Shown: in pieces, positions 13,093 through 24,000 of the stretch | How the letters are laid out: each line of letters starts with the position of its first letter | Numbering within the stretch: the stretch's first letter is position 1 | NCBI GenBank assembly: GCA_905221605.1 | Contig: CAJNDS010002271.1 | Coordinates: 377,001 to 441,000 of the forward strand | DNA length: 64,000 bases | From: Symbiodinium natans | Lineage: Eukaryota > Sar > Dinophyceae > Suessiales > Symbiodiniaceae | Direction of reading: 5' to 3' | Made by a program: the position numbers and the translations under genes | Notes under the pieces: model-generated | Told to the model about the DNA's origin: nothing | Databases searched by the model: none | What the model saw: only the letters and a program-made list of their open reading frames with translations

Positions 13093-13560
13093 CGTGGCCT
13101 TGCGGGTCATCGATAGTGGGGTGGGCAGTAAGCCGGCCGCACTTGGTAGGGAGGTGCGGTAGGGAATGGTGCAAGGTGAGCTGGGTAGGTCGGTCTCAAA
13201 GCCACCGGCTGTGGCACAGGCTGCGGATAGTGGGCCGGCACTGGTCCTGGTTGCGTGGCGCGAGGTTGCGGTCGGTATGGTAATGGGGAGACGGGGGTCG
13301 GGCATATTGCGGCTGCTGTGGTGGAGGATGATGGGGAGGATGGGTTGGATGCTGTACAGCATACTGAGCAGGGTGATGGGTGCTGGGCCGGGTGCTGATG
13401 TGGGCGCAGTGGGTGCTGAGGCGGGTGCTGCTGAGGGTGTTGATGGGGGTGGTGCTGCGTGGCGGGTTGCGCCGCGTAGCTTGGGTAGGTCGGATTGGCT
13501 GCGAGATTTCCGGGCAGAGGCTGAGCAGGCTGTTGTTCGACTGCCCATAGTACCTGGTCC
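13093..13560 (-). CDS. Pro/Gln/His-rich exon candidate
   Basis: One minus-strand frame without its own ATG stays open and is rich in Pro, Gln, His and Tyr (for example QPLPGNLAANPTYPSYAAQP near 13510). The alternative frames give Ser/Thr- or Ala/Pro-rich shadows. It could encode a disordered region such as those in RNA-binding proteins. No conserved domain is visible. Confidence 0.3.
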
Positions 13561-14082
13561 AGCTTCCCGATGAGAAATCTCTACCATGGTAGCGCAAGAA
13601 GCTGTCAATGCATCACGCTTGCCATTGTGATGGTCAAAAGAGCCCCCACATGCTTCGAAGTACATTCATGTTATGTCTGCTTGCCCCCACAAAATCTAAG
13701 GCCCTAGCCCTCACCCTGCACCCCCAAATGCAAGCCCTCATTCGCAAGCCTGCAAAGCAGAAAGAGACCCTACACCCTTGACTTGAACTGCCAGTTGGCG
13801 GTCTCCCTTCCCAGAGCCACTACGTGGGTCACGTAGCTGGCGCACGTCCTGGAGAAGCCGAACAGGCTTGCTGTCGCTTCGGGTTAATTTAAGCTTTAGG
13901 CATAAGGCTGTTGCTGCATGTGAGGTTTCGGGTTGGGCCTGCGGCCTCCGGCTTCGGAGTTAAGCTGACTGTAGGGCTAGAACAGAGCCAATATTCGGCC
14001 TTTGCATTGGCCTTGCAGGGGGCAGAGGTTGCAGGCGCCGGGCCTGTTAAGACTAGCAGACTAATTAGCAGAAACAATGACA

Positions 14083-14097
14083 CACACACACACACAA
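14083..14097. repeat. AC microsatellite
   Basis: A short run of ac dinucleotides. Confidence 0.8.
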
Positions 14098-14193
14098 GTA
14101 AGATAAATGTGTTGTCGACCGCGTCCCAATTCGAGCCATATTAAAGCGGAGGTGGAAGCAAACGGCGCTAATGATGTTCGCGCACACGCGCGT

Positions 14194-14256
14194 GGGGAGA
14201 GGGGGGGAGGGAGGAGGGAAGGAGGGAGGGAGGGGACGGAGGGAGGGGGGGAGGCC
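14194..14256. repeat. G-rich purine tract
   Basis: About 60 bp of ggga/gggga units with many G runs on the plus strand. It could form G-quadruplex or triplex structures. Confidence 0.8.
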
Positions 14257-15259
14257 CCTTGAAACCTGAAGGGTCGTCTGGGGATCTGGGCTGCTGGCTG
14301 CCTAATGAAGCGGACTGCGGGCTCAAGGCGTGTAACGACATCATTCAGCATGGCCAGTCGTTAGAATCCTTGAGGTTGTGCCCCTGAGGCCGGAGCGTTG
14401 ATTACAGCATTGAGGGCCTGAGCGCATGCATCTTTCTGGCAACATAACGTAAATAATCAGCTCACTTTCAGCTCACTTTCAGCACCATCAACGCTTTCAC
14501 GAAGCTCAATGCTTGTGGCAGCGTTGTCCGGAACATGAATAATCTTCGTCATTCGATTGCGACAACTGCTGATGCTGCTCGATTGTTCCCTTCTTGCGGG
14601 ACTTTTCCTTGATCAGCTGTGAATTGAGTGCCTCAACATGTCGTTTGGCCGGCATGAGCTTTCTTCCCGGCCACCTCGCGCCCTTGAAGTCTTTCCTGCT
14701 CCAGCGGTATGGAGATCCAGTGTCACGATCGACTGCTTCGCATCGAAGAACGCTCTGATAGCCTCCTTCAACGGAGAGGGTATCGCAACAGATTCCTCGC
14801 GGGCGCTTGCAATGTTGGAGTATCCTTAGGCAAGGGCAAGGCGACTTTAGAGCCCGAACGCTACGTCGAAAGGTACCAGCCTAAAACTTTGACAACGAAA
14901 ACAAGCGCTTGCACAACGAAGCACTGCATGAAGGTCATCAGGCCCTGTTTGGGTGTCTGCTCGCTCCCAAAATCATATCTTACAATCCCCCTAGGGTTGT
15001 ATGTCTGTTAGGTGGGCCATAGGTGAATTGTTGGTCCTCGTTCTGGTCAACAGTTGGTGGTCATTTTGGTGGGTCCATGGGGGAGGCTCATGGTTTTCCA
15101 GGGCGCTATTTTAGCGTTTCTGTGGCGTGGCGGGGGGCTTGACAGGGCCTGGATTTTGGGTTTAGGGCCGGACTAAACCTGCGAAATTCCCGGAGCCAAA
15201 ACCCAAAGATCAAGATCCGTAGCATCCTAGAACCCCAGAGCATAATTTACACTGTCAAG

Positions 15260-15370
15260 TTTCTTAATTATATGGGAAAATACAAGCGCACCTGGGTGCG
15301 CTATGTGAAGGCTGGGCTAAATATCAAAGGAACACCACGTCTTTGCCACATAACATAAATGCAACACATT
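15260..15370 (-). repeat. Inverted single copy of the 16.7-17.2 kb repeat
   Basis: The reverse complement contains the same ordered blocks as the units at 16.7-17.2 kb: ATGTGGCAAAGACGTG, CAGCCTTCACATAGCGCACC and TTTTCCCATATA. It is in the opposite orientation, about 1.4 kb from the array. Confidence 0.7.
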
Positions 15371-15674
15371 TGCAGCCAATGACGCGCCGTTACCGCACTC
15401 CACTGCTGTGAGGCCGCTAGCTGGGAAAAGACGCGGAACCCGACACTAAAACCCTCTACCTTAAACTCCTGCGGCGGGCTCGAATATTGCAAATGTAATG
15501 AGATATTATATTTTAACATAAGTTGTGTGTTTGACTGCCTGTTTTTTTTTATGAATGCTATGGATTAACACGGGCATCCAGGACGATTTTGTTTCTCACA
15601 AATCTTGCATGTTTTCGCTGAACATAGTCTACGACAGGTCTGTTGATAAGGCTATATTGTGGCTCTGTTGCCAA

Positions 15675-15835
15675 TAGCGTCACACGGTGTGACACGGTGT
15701 GACACTATTACGTATGGACCCTGCGACACGGTGTGACACTGTTTGACACTATAAACTATCTGACACTGTTTGACACTGTTTGACACTGTGTTGCTGAAAT
15801 AGCGTCACACGGTTTGACACGGTGTGACACTATAT
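15675..15835. repeat. Clustered palindromic TGACAC/GTGTCA repeats
   Basis: Short units gtcacacggtgtgacac and tgacactgttt recur many times. The TCACACGGTGTGA core is nearly self-complementary, so single strands could form several small hairpins. No gene is nearby. Confidence 0.85.
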
Positions 15836-16679
15836 TTTTCAGGCTGTAACTATAAGGGTTTTTAAGGAACATAATCGCTCTAATACACCGCAACATGCGA
15901 GGTGAATCAGTCATCTTAAGAAGTGCTGCAAGATCAAGGCAATTACAGGTAGCATCTGTAAATGACGAAAAGTTACCAGTTATGAGTTCTAAGTTCTATG
16001 TTGTATGTTATACGAGCAATGCAACGCAAGTACTGGCACGGTATACGAGTGGTAAGCTATAAGTATTTATATGTTAAGGCTAGGTGACTGAATGGATAGG
16101 GATACCCGAGGGAAGAATCACCAAGTCTCCTTCACCAGCTGTGCGGCGTGCATAATTGTCCAAGGAGAAGCGTTGGCGAGGTTTCATTTGGCCCATTTCG
16201 AAGGTATCACTGTAGGCCAAGCGGCCTGTCAAAATTTGTTGCTCAGCCTCACGCGTTGCTGCTTGCTTGGCGGAGCGTTTTCCCGTCCTGGGCGTATGAT
16301 GGGTAAATTGGGCATTAGGCTTCTGGAGCGCTTAGCAGAGGTGGCTCAAAGACGGCGCAAAGGTGGTTCCAGCGTGGATGGGAGACAGCGACGTGCTTCA
16401 GAGTCCAGAAGTGCCGGGCACTCGCAAACTGCGCAAAAGTTTGCCATGGACCTCTCTAGCGGATTCTGGTGTCAGCGGCGGCTGCGCAGCAATCTTGAGA
16501 GCATCCAAGGTACACGGTTTGTGTACGTTGTGTAGCCTGGACGGTTGTAGAACGTGTTTCATCGTCGGCTTTAAAGTAGTAGACGTGGACGGCTAGACAT
16601 GCTCTTGCTAAAGCATTGGACAACAAAGCAAAGGACGTGCCATTCAAAACCAAAGCTCGCGACAAACAATCGTCACTGG

Positions 16680-17190
16680 CTGTGTGTATGCTACATTTGC
16701 GTTGCAACGCAGGACCTGTTCCTTTGACTTTGCACAGCCTTCACATAGCGCACCCAGACGCGCTTCGGATTTTCCCATATATAGTTCACAACAAACTGGG
16801 GTCTCTGGGCGCGAATATGCTACGTCTGCTACGTTTGTGTCGCGTGCTGTTCCTCTGACTTTGCACAGCCCTCACATAGCGCACCCAGGTGCGCTTTGTG
16901 TTTTCCCATATAGTTAACAAAACTGACGCGCCTGACCAAGTATGAATTACGGAGCTGCCACTCGTAGAACAGGTTCAAAGCAACCAAGCAAGTATCTCGG
17001 TGCGAATATGTTGGAGCTGCGCAGCCTGGCAATGCCATGTTGTTCCCAATTCTTTGCACCAGCCTTCACATAGCGCACCCAGGTGCGCTTTGGATATTCC
17101 CATAAGGTTCACGACAGGCGTCTCTGGGTGCGAATATGCTGCGTCTGCTACATTTGTGTTATGTGGCAAAGACGTGCTGTTCCTCTGACT
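16680..17190 (+). repeat. Tandem array of ~130-190 bp units with an AGCGCACC/GGTGCGCT palindrome
   Basis: Three to four degenerate units each contain CTTTGCACAGCC, CACATAGCGCACCCAGGTGCGCTT, a TTCCCATA block and a GCGAATATGCT block. The central palindrome could form a stable hairpin. One inverted copy sits at 15260-15370. Confidence 0.75.
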
Positions 17191-17199
17191 GGTTTGCTA

Positions 17200-18300
17200 T
17201 GGGTCACGGGGTTGGGCCATGTTGTGAGCATCATCGAACTGTTATCGAACTTCCACTCGCAACTTTTGCCCCAGAGTACCGGGGCGAGGCCTAGGGGGAA
17301 GCCTCGCCTGCCCGCATTTCCTCCACTTTAGCACCAGATCATCTTGAGTCAAGCTATTCACCCAACCCCAGGCACGGTTAAACACCTGACCGCACCTTCT
17401 TCACCCGGCTGCCTTTGTCGGCAAAGGAGCTGAAATGCAATAGGGCCAAAACTTTTTCGTCGACACGTTCAATGCAGCACCCACAATAAACAACTCGAGA
17501 GGGTTTTCCCTTTCTGTGGTGCATGGGGACCCATTGAGGACCAATTCAGGGACCAACACGAGGACCAACTGGGGGACCAACTGTGGACCAACTGTGGACC
17601 AATGGGGGACCAACTGGGGGACCAAACAGAGAATCTCTGTAATCAACCCGAGGGGGATTGTAAATCATATCCAACAGCATTCAAGGTCCACCTATCCTGA
17701 TCAGAACGTTTACCATCCGTTGACACAGCAGTGGTCGAGGCATTCATCGGTTGAGGCAATGGGGTCTGCGCCACAGCCGATGACAGAAAGCCAATGCAGT
17801 GAACGCCTGCTTCCATGGCCGGCATCCTAGTTGGTGTCAGACTTGACTAACATCAAACTTTCCACACCTCTTGCCCAGCGCCACCTGGCAGGCCGAAAAG
17901 TGTCGCATCTTCCACTGTCTACTGAGCCCAAAGTGCCGACGGTGTCCTGCTCCTCTGGTAGCTGGAAAAACAACCATTGCCTCAAGGAAACCAAGCGAAC
18001 CTGATGAACTACATCCGAACGGACAACGTGGTAGGGGCAATCAATGCGAGAGGACGAGGCCTTTCTGGACGGCGGATTCTAATCGTGCCCTATGAAAACC
18101 TGGATTGATATGTTTTGAAAGACTCTGGACAAGTCTGCCCACGGTGTTTGCTTCTTTCGGGCTCAGTCAGGCTGGGCATCTGGCATCGTGGCCTAACCAA
18201 GGTCACGTCCTGGAGTAAAGCTTGCAGCGTGGCAGGAATGGCCCTAGCATGCATCGAAGATGTTTTCAGCATGGCTTGCGCAATCTGCTTATCCATATCT
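17200..18300. other. No gene recognised; includes GGGACCAACTGT minisatellite
   Basis: Between about 17526 and 17625 there are about eight copies of a ~12-bp unit (gggaccaactgt with variants). The rest shows no protein-like frame. Confidence 0.6.
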
Positions 18301-18308
18301 CTCTAGGG

Positions 18309-18680
18309 TTAGGCGTATACCTGCGCTCAGGAGTGCCAGTAGACTCGCATCCAAATGCTGCAGTCGTTGCCTCCCTGATGGCAAACATCAAGGCCCAACC
18401 CGGGCACTGGGTGGCCATTGGCGACTGGAATATGGCCCCGGAGGAGCTGCTTTCCAGTAACATCCTCAGCGAGCTGCAAGCTTATCCGGTCGTCACCGGC
18501 CGAGCTACGTGCGACAGCGGCAATGAACTGGACTTCTCGTATTTCACCAGCAATTTGCTTCGCTCTAGGCGAAAGTACTTTCAGAATGGCTTCTACCCGC
18601 CACCATCCACTTTTATGCCAGACCATTGCCCCTACCAGCCGAGCAGACCATTTGGGGGTCAGCTGAACATGTTCAGCTAA
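18309..18680 (+). pseudogene. LINE-type endonuclease fragment (EEP superfamily)
   Basis: The plus-strand frame ends with features of the exonuclease-endonuclease-phosphatase domain of non-LTR retrotransposons: WVAIGDWNMAPEEL (the catalytic D-N), then ELDFSYF, then the terminal PDHCP (D-H). The N-terminal half is missing and no RT follows on this strand. It meets the minus-strand LINE remnants tail-to-tail at about 18.7 kb. Substrate would have been target DNA for target-primed reverse transcription. Confidence 0.55.
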
Positions 18681-18703
18681 CGACTGTGCCAATGCACGTT
18701 CCC

Positions 18704-19075
18704 CTACGCAGGCGATAGCCCGGAGATTGTGGCCACTGATATTTTCGGGCTTGCGAACACTCGCGCTAGGCAGTCTAGGATCTCCCGAATACCATCCAAG
18801 CAGCCCAAGGCTATGCGCTCATAAAGGCGATCCTTGTATGACAAGAAGTCCTCCCTGTCTTGATGGCTTGCAGTTTCCCCCCAAAGGGCAACCAGCATCA
18901 TTCCTGCAGCAGCCGGAAATATGGTTGCCTCAAAGGCAGTGTTGCTATTATGGCAGCCAATGACTTGCTGAAACCGCCATGAAAGAAGGCAACGTGAGGC
19001 CGCCAGCATGCCTGGTTGTGTACGGGCGAGCACAACTTGCTTGAGCCTGAACTGCGGCGGACAAGTTATTGCCAT
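18704..19075 (-). pseudogene. Unassigned C-terminal frame downstream of the polymerase-like domain
   Basis: A 123-residue frame of ordinary globular composition overlaps the end of the preceding frame by 10 bp, consistent with one more frameshift in the same decayed protein. I recognise no domain. Confidence 0.35.
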
Positions 19076-20153
19076 AACAGTCTGCGTGGCGTAGCGATTG
19101 TATCAGTCCTCCGTCGCTTGCTTTCTCGTTGCCTTTCCACTTCTAGAATGTCTGAAACCTCCAGCCTGAGTCTTTTGCTATTTCTGCGGTGGCTCAGTTT
19201 AGGGCGTTTTGGGGGCGCAGGCTCGCCGCAAGCGATTCCCTGGGCATTCAAGGCATCAACCGCTGCATTGAATTCGGTTTCCGTAGACATGACGGAAAAT
19301 GCATTGGTTAAGCCTTCATGAACCTGATTGGGTGTGGCCTGCGGAAAGGCTTGTCTGCCTATCTGGATGAGTTGGATGAGCGCCTCAGTTGCTCCTGCAA
19401 GAAAAGGTTGAACTGCGTGCCTACTTTTTACATACACTCCATCATGAACCCATAATACCGTGCCGGCGCAGTGTGGAACATGGCAGCAAGCCCCTTTCTC
19501 ATAACATAACTCTCTGCTGCTTCCAGGGCAAAGGTCGCCCAGTTCCTTTCATTGACACGGGAGTCAGGCTGATAGAAAGGGAGTCCTTGCCGTATTAGCG
19601 TTTGGAGTGTTGATCTGGCTTGCTCTAAGTGTGCGAGGAGGCGGGCAAGCCGTGGGGTGATGGCGTAAGCCGCAATACTTCCTTCATAGGCATGTCGGAG
19701 GAAAGAGTTGGTTTCCACGCCAACCGCTCTCTGCAGGAGGTGTTTAGTTTGCACAGTTTGTGCTTTGGGGGCTGTTGCTAGGGTTGAGCTAAAGACCTCT
19801 CTCGCTTCCTGCAGTGTCGGCAAAGGTGGGCGCCTATTGGCATGGCAGGTTAAAAGACGAAGTAGGGAGTAGTGAGCCCCTTTCATGTCGATCTCAACTG
19901 CGTGGGGGCCTATGGCCAGAAACCTCGTTACCCTCTTGCTAGTTTGCCAGTGCCTGATGGCATAATAGCGACCTTGCGGGAGTTGAGACGGCCTTCTGTA
20001 TTGCACTAACCCTGGCCAGACTGTATCAAGCTCTGCTGGTTTGATCCGGTTGTAAATACAGTACCTCAATAAGAGCTCCGGGTTCCATAGAGGTGGAGCC
20101 TCCATAGAAATGATGTCGGCCGCGCAATCGAGGTCTTGTATTGCAAGTGCCAT
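19066..20153 (-). pseudogene. Family-A-like DNA polymerase domain, frameshifted
   Basis: Two overlapping minus-strand frames show polymerase-like motifs. A motif-A-like block (AVEIDMKGAHYSLLR, about 19880) has an Asp and a downstream Tyr. A Lys/Arg-rich helix (TKHLLQRAVGVETNS) follows. A motif-C-like VHDGVYV lies at about 19428-19448, in the frame of the downstream ORF. HDE/HDG motif C is typical of family A and the transposon/virus TV-Pol group. A frameshift separates the two halves just before motif C. It lies immediately 3' of a LINE RT on the same strand, so it may be the LINE's own downstream domain or a different element. Assignment is by motif only. Confidence 0.45.
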
Positions 20154-20926
20154 TGCTTGGAGAATTGTGGCTGCCCTTCACCCGAGTCGAAGAATACATC
20201 TTCTTCAATAGGTGCATCAAAGCGCAGACTGTCTGCAGCAAGCCCTGCTAAGTCTGCTAAGTGATCAGCAACTTTGTTTTCTGCGTCAATCCACCATACC
20301 GGTAACGTTTTAGGAAGGAGCATTCGCGGGATCGTATTCCAGAGGCGTGAGGCAAGCTTGGGGATATAGCTCACGTGCTTATCTCTTTGCGGTAGTTCGC
20401 TCCATCCCGGATGCCAGGTGCACTGCTCCTCCATTATATACCTGCGTATGGTGGCGATCCACGCAAGCAAGACCGCACAGAACTTCTTATCAACCTCACC
20501 ATTCTTATCGGCTTCATTTAGCGCAGTGTGGCAGAGAGACAACATGGGTGCGGTACTGGCATACCCTAACGTGACTAAAACAACCAAAAGGGGAGCTTTG
20601 GTGACTACGCAGGCAGTAAGCCAATGCTCGGTTGTGTTGGCCCCCAAACCACAAAGCAAGCAGTGGCTTTGAATATATCTGCTTTGGTGCTCATGCGGCT
20701 GAGCTGCTCTATAGAGAATAGTCCTAAGTGGACTATCAACCGCAAGAGAGGCCTGAAGCAGAGGAGCGTTGGTAACTTCACAACATGGCAACATACCACC
20801 GATGGTTTGGGCAATGTCATCGGGGCAGCCTTGATGTGTATAGCAGCCTTTACAAATTGGTTTGTGTCCAAACCCATTGTCGTAGTGAAGTCCTCGTCGC
20901 ACACTGTCTGTAAATGAAGTAGGCAT
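20066..20926 (-). pseudogene. LINE ORF2 C-terminal part, frameshifted
   Basis: This continues the RT reading frame after a frameshift around 20.6-20.9 kb. It contains a knuckle-like CLLCGLGANTTEHWLTAC (C-x2-C...H...C), common near the C-terminus of non-LTR retrotransposon proteins, and WWIDAENKVADHLADLAGL. A further frame change near 20.15 kb leads into the polymerase-like frame. Confidence 0.5.
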
Positions 20927-23016
20927 CCGGTGACATCGGAGGCTACATGTTTCGGCGGGAGATTTAGAGCAAGCAAAACGGCACAGAGCTCACTTTCATG
21001 AACCAAGTTGGCAACCTTTTGTCTGAGATACTGTTGCGGCTCGACGCATGCAGCGTTCCGCAGGACGGCTCTAAGTGCGCTTGGAGCTTGTTTGAGCTTA
21101 CGACCGTTGGGTTGTGGGGCCACATCCCTTGCATTAACTGTAAGGGCTTCTTGACACTTGGTTTTGAAATGCTCAATAATGGGCGCATCCCCCAGGGAGA
21201 CTGCCTTCTGGATGGAATGTTTCGCTTGCACAAGCAACGAGTTGTAGAAGGGGAGATTCTCCACCTGTGCGGTTTCAAGATCATGAAGAATGATGTTCAA
21301 GGCCCATTTCCCTCTGCAACGCAGAAGGAGACCAACTTTGGACAGAGTTGCACCTATTTCGGGGTCCATTGCTCTGGGTGCTTTGATAAAATCTAGCACC
21401 CCCGCAAGATGCTTTGCTTGTATCCAAGGTCGTCTCAAAATGGTCGAGCTTGCAATTGCTAAAGCTTTTAGCATGTGTTTCCTGGTAAAACCATAAAGTG
21501 AGTTGCAGAACAGTGGACAGGAGGCAATAAAGGCCGTGTGGAAAGTAATTCTGGCAGGCATGGATGCCGTGAGAGAGAGAGCTTGCTTATTTCTCCGCAG
21601 CATGTTGCCTAAGGCTTTGTCACGTATTAGCGTACGCAGGGTCACGTCAGAGATTTTCTTGGATCCGACCCAGGCGATATCTTCAATTGGCGAGTTTGCC
21701 TCCCATTCATACTTGGCAACGCGGCCTCGAAGGATAAAGCCGAGCATAGTTGCAGTCTCGGCAATTATCTTGGGCCCCCAGGGTGTGTCATCCAGAAGCA
21801 ATATGTTTGCTGTCCTGAAGGGCTTATTGGTCAAAATAGAGGTCTTGCACTTACAATGGCAATGCGAAGTCATAATGCAGGCGAGTAGAACTTGAAACGC
21901 CTGGTCTTGCGCACACATGCACTGTAGCATGTCTTTGGCTAGTACGTAGCAAGTGCTCCCGCTAACGAGGAGTAACACATGACGCGCGTCAAGCCTTGCC
22001 AGTGACATCATGACTGCCTGAGTAAGACTTCTCGTATCATCTTCTAAGAGGAGGCTTAAAGCTTGCTTCAAGGATGGGCCTCCAGTGGTAAGTGCATTGC
22101 TGGGTGGTACATCAGCCGCCGCCATGCAAGCAGCCCCATACTCACAAACACTTCCATTGACCTCTTGCGGTAGCCTTTGCAACGAAGTGAAGCCGCCTTG
22201 AAAGCAATGATGCCGCAAGACTTGCAGACCAGCACTGTGAGCTGGCTCAAAAGTGTTTTGCGCACGCTTGACCCAGTGTAGGCCCTTGGAGGCGGCACTG
22301 TTGTCGTCCATGTACGCCGTTAGCCTAATAAAGGAGGATACATCGTGCAATGCCCAAATTAACGGATCAAGGGCGAGACAGAAGAAGACTACAGAAGTCG
22401 CTCTCCCCATGGCAAGGCCCTGGTGGATGCATATAGGGTCAAGTAGGAATCCCTGGACTTTATGTTGTGTGCGCCTGCCAAACATTAAATGGATCACGTA
22501 CGCCTTGACCCATGCAGGAGCAGCTCTCGCTGCCAAGCACTCTAAGACCCACCAAGGGTTCACTCTTTCAAAGGCTTTGGCAAAGTCAGACAACATGACG
22601 GTGTGTTGAGCATCTTTGAGCTCAAGGTAGTGCTGCATTTGTGCATAGTTTGCCTGTGGCTCTTTGAAGTGGTTGAGCAATGCCTGTGCAGGATGCAAGG
22701 AATATTTGAGGGATTCCGCCAAGACAGCATAGACAGCGGAGTCAATGATTCTGTCGCTCGTGTCTGGCATATCAAGCGGTCTATAATTGTCAGCATAGGC
22801 GCCCTTATCAGCCTTAGGGATGAATACTAATGCCTGCAGCCGATGCTTTGCCTGGGATAGGCACATTTCCCACAAGTGATCCCCCAGTAGGTTGGCAAAG
22901 TATGTCGGGTTCTGACGGCAGAATGCATACGGCACTCCATCAGCGCCCGGTGAGGAATCCTTAGTTGTGATAATGGCCTTGAAAATCGTACTTTCATCAG
23001 GCAGGTCTTGAGGCAC
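20605..23016 (-). CDS. Non-LTR retrotransposon reverse transcriptase (LINE, RVT_1-type)
   Basis: The 803-residue frame contains ordered RT blocks: SSPGADGVPYAF (residues 21-32), VFIPKADKG and YRPLDM (about 64-83), LSDFAKAFERVN (Asp144), a QG-like IHQGLAMGRATS (198-207) and AYMDDN (Asp237-Asp238). It is the DNA polymerase of target-primed reverse transcription. The long C-terminal part is typical of thumb and connection regions. The first 20 residues follow from a broken upstream region, so the true start lies further 5'. Flanking frameshifts indicate a dead copy even though this stretch is open. Confidence 0.8.
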   Translation of the reverse strand: MPQDLPDESTIFKAIITTKDSSPGADGVPYAFCRQNPTYFANLLGDHLWEMCLSQAKHRLQALVFIPKADKGAYADNYRPLDMPDTSDRIIDSAVYAVLAESLKYSLHPAQALLNHFKEPQANYAQMQHYLELKDAQHTVMLSDFAKAFERVNPWWVLECLAARAAPAWVKAYVIHLMFGRRTQHKVQGFLLDPICIHQGLAMGRATSVVFFCLALDPLIWALHDVSSFIRLTAYMDDNSAASKGLHWVKRAQNTFEPAHSAGLQVLRHHCFQGGFTSLQRLPQEVNGSVCEYGAACMAAADVPPSNALTTGGPSLKQALSLLLEDDTRSLTQAVMMSLARLDARHVLLLVSGSTCYVLAKDMLQCMCAQDQAFQVLLACIMTSHCHCKCKTSILTNKPFRTANILLLDDTPWGPKIIAETATMLGFILRGRVAKYEWEANSPIEDIAWVGSKKISDVTLRTLIRDKALGNMLRRNKQALSLTASMPARITFHTAFIASCPLFCNSLYGFTRKHMLKALAIASSTILRRPWIQAKHLAGVLDFIKAPRAMDPEIGATLSKVGLLLRCRGKWALNIILHDLETAQVENLPFYNSLLVQAKHSIQKAVSLGDAPIIEHFKTKCQEALTVNARDVAPQPNGRKLKQAPSALRAVLRNAACVEPQQYLRQKVANLVHESELCAVLLALNLPPKHVASDVTGCLLHLQTVCDEDFTTTMGLDTNQFVKAAIHIKAAPMTLPKPSVVCCHVVKLPTLLCFRPLLRLIVHLGLFSIEQLSRMSTKADIFKATACFVVWGPTQPSIGLLPA

Positions 23017-23610
23017 GAAGGGGGCCCTTTGTGCATATGGGTCGAGGAGTTTGGACCATTGGCTGTCCTGTCTGCATGCAAAGTGGTGCCAGTTGCTCTA
23101 AGCGCCGTATCAAGCTGACGAATAGAGGTGACAAGTTGGCCATTCTCACTTCTCACCTGCTGCGAGTCAATGATACGCGGACAAATTTTGCGAAATGACT
23201 GCCATTTAAGTTTGGATTTGTCAGCTTGCAAATCTCTTTGCGCAACTAGTGAGCGAAGGCTAGGGGAGGGAGCCGCTTTCAACTCGGCCCCAAGCTGAAG
23301 CCTATTAAGCGCTTCTTGTAACCAATGTGCGCATTGGCGTGAAAGGGGGAATTGTGATCTGCTTGGCCAAGGAAGTGACTGTTCGTGCAGGGACTCCTAT
23401 AGTCGCACAAGGGCGCTTCCTCAATAGTTGAACCAACTTTCTGATTAGGGCCGCAACTGAATCGCCGGCTTGAGTTTTAATATTCGCATGCCAGAGAAAG
23501 CAGGTGGTTTTTTGCGCGGCCAGGGCTTCCGACGGGCTGAGGCGGCGTCCCCTGTTTTGCTCCTCCACAAGTCGGGCTTTTGTGGTATTAATTAACTTGC
23601 GGAGAAGCAA
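22827..23610 (-). pseudogene. LINE ORF2 linker between endonuclease and RT, frameshifted
   Basis: Two minus-strand frames (23305-23610 and 22827-23282) are basic and helical (for example NTTKARLVEEQNRGRRLSPSE, DLQADKSKLKWQSFRKIC), as expected between endonuclease and RT domains. Stops and frame changes break the link to the RT. Confidence 0.45.
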
Positions 23611-23645
23611 ATGGGAGGGGCTGGTTTCAGCCGCCTCATGCCAGG

Positions 23646-24000
23646 TCAGTCTGTTGTCGCGGGGGACATGGAAAAGGATGCTGCAGGAACAGTTCTAACT
23701 GGAATCGCCACAACATCCTTAACCAGCTTTTGTTTAGGTCGAAACCTAATTTTGACTAAATGATGCCCTCCAGTTACCTTTTTGTGTCTCCAGGAGTCAA
23801 CACAGACTTTGGATGAAACATATAGAGTGTTGGCAATGAGATAATGATCCAGATGGCTGAGAGTGCTGCCCTGCTCAAAGGTCTGTTTTTCTGACCTGCA
23901 CTCTAGCAAGTCACCTTGCGCTAAGAGGTGGGTGTACTCTCCCTCTTTATGTTGATTGACCAAGTTAAAATCACCTCCCATGATGAAAACTTTTGATACT
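23646..24000 (-). pseudogene. LINE APE-type endonuclease C-terminal fragment
   Basis: Contains GGDFNLV (catalytic D-N), then STLSHLDHYLI (the S-x-L-D-H motif), a common signature of apurinic-type LINE endonucleases. The N-terminal half upstream of about 24000 is absent, so the LINE is 5'-truncated or decayed here. Same strand and order as the RT below it. Confidence 0.6.

Larger units (their letters stand above)
13670..15240. other. No gene recognised
   Basis: Apart from the AC and G-rich tracts noted separately, this stretch shows no open frame with protein-like composition. Confidence 0.4.

Noticed and set aside
12919-13665. Ala/Pro/Ser-rich ORF with ATG
   Set aside because: Another frame of the same strand has more protein-like Pro/Gln/His/Tyr composition; this one looks like its shadow.
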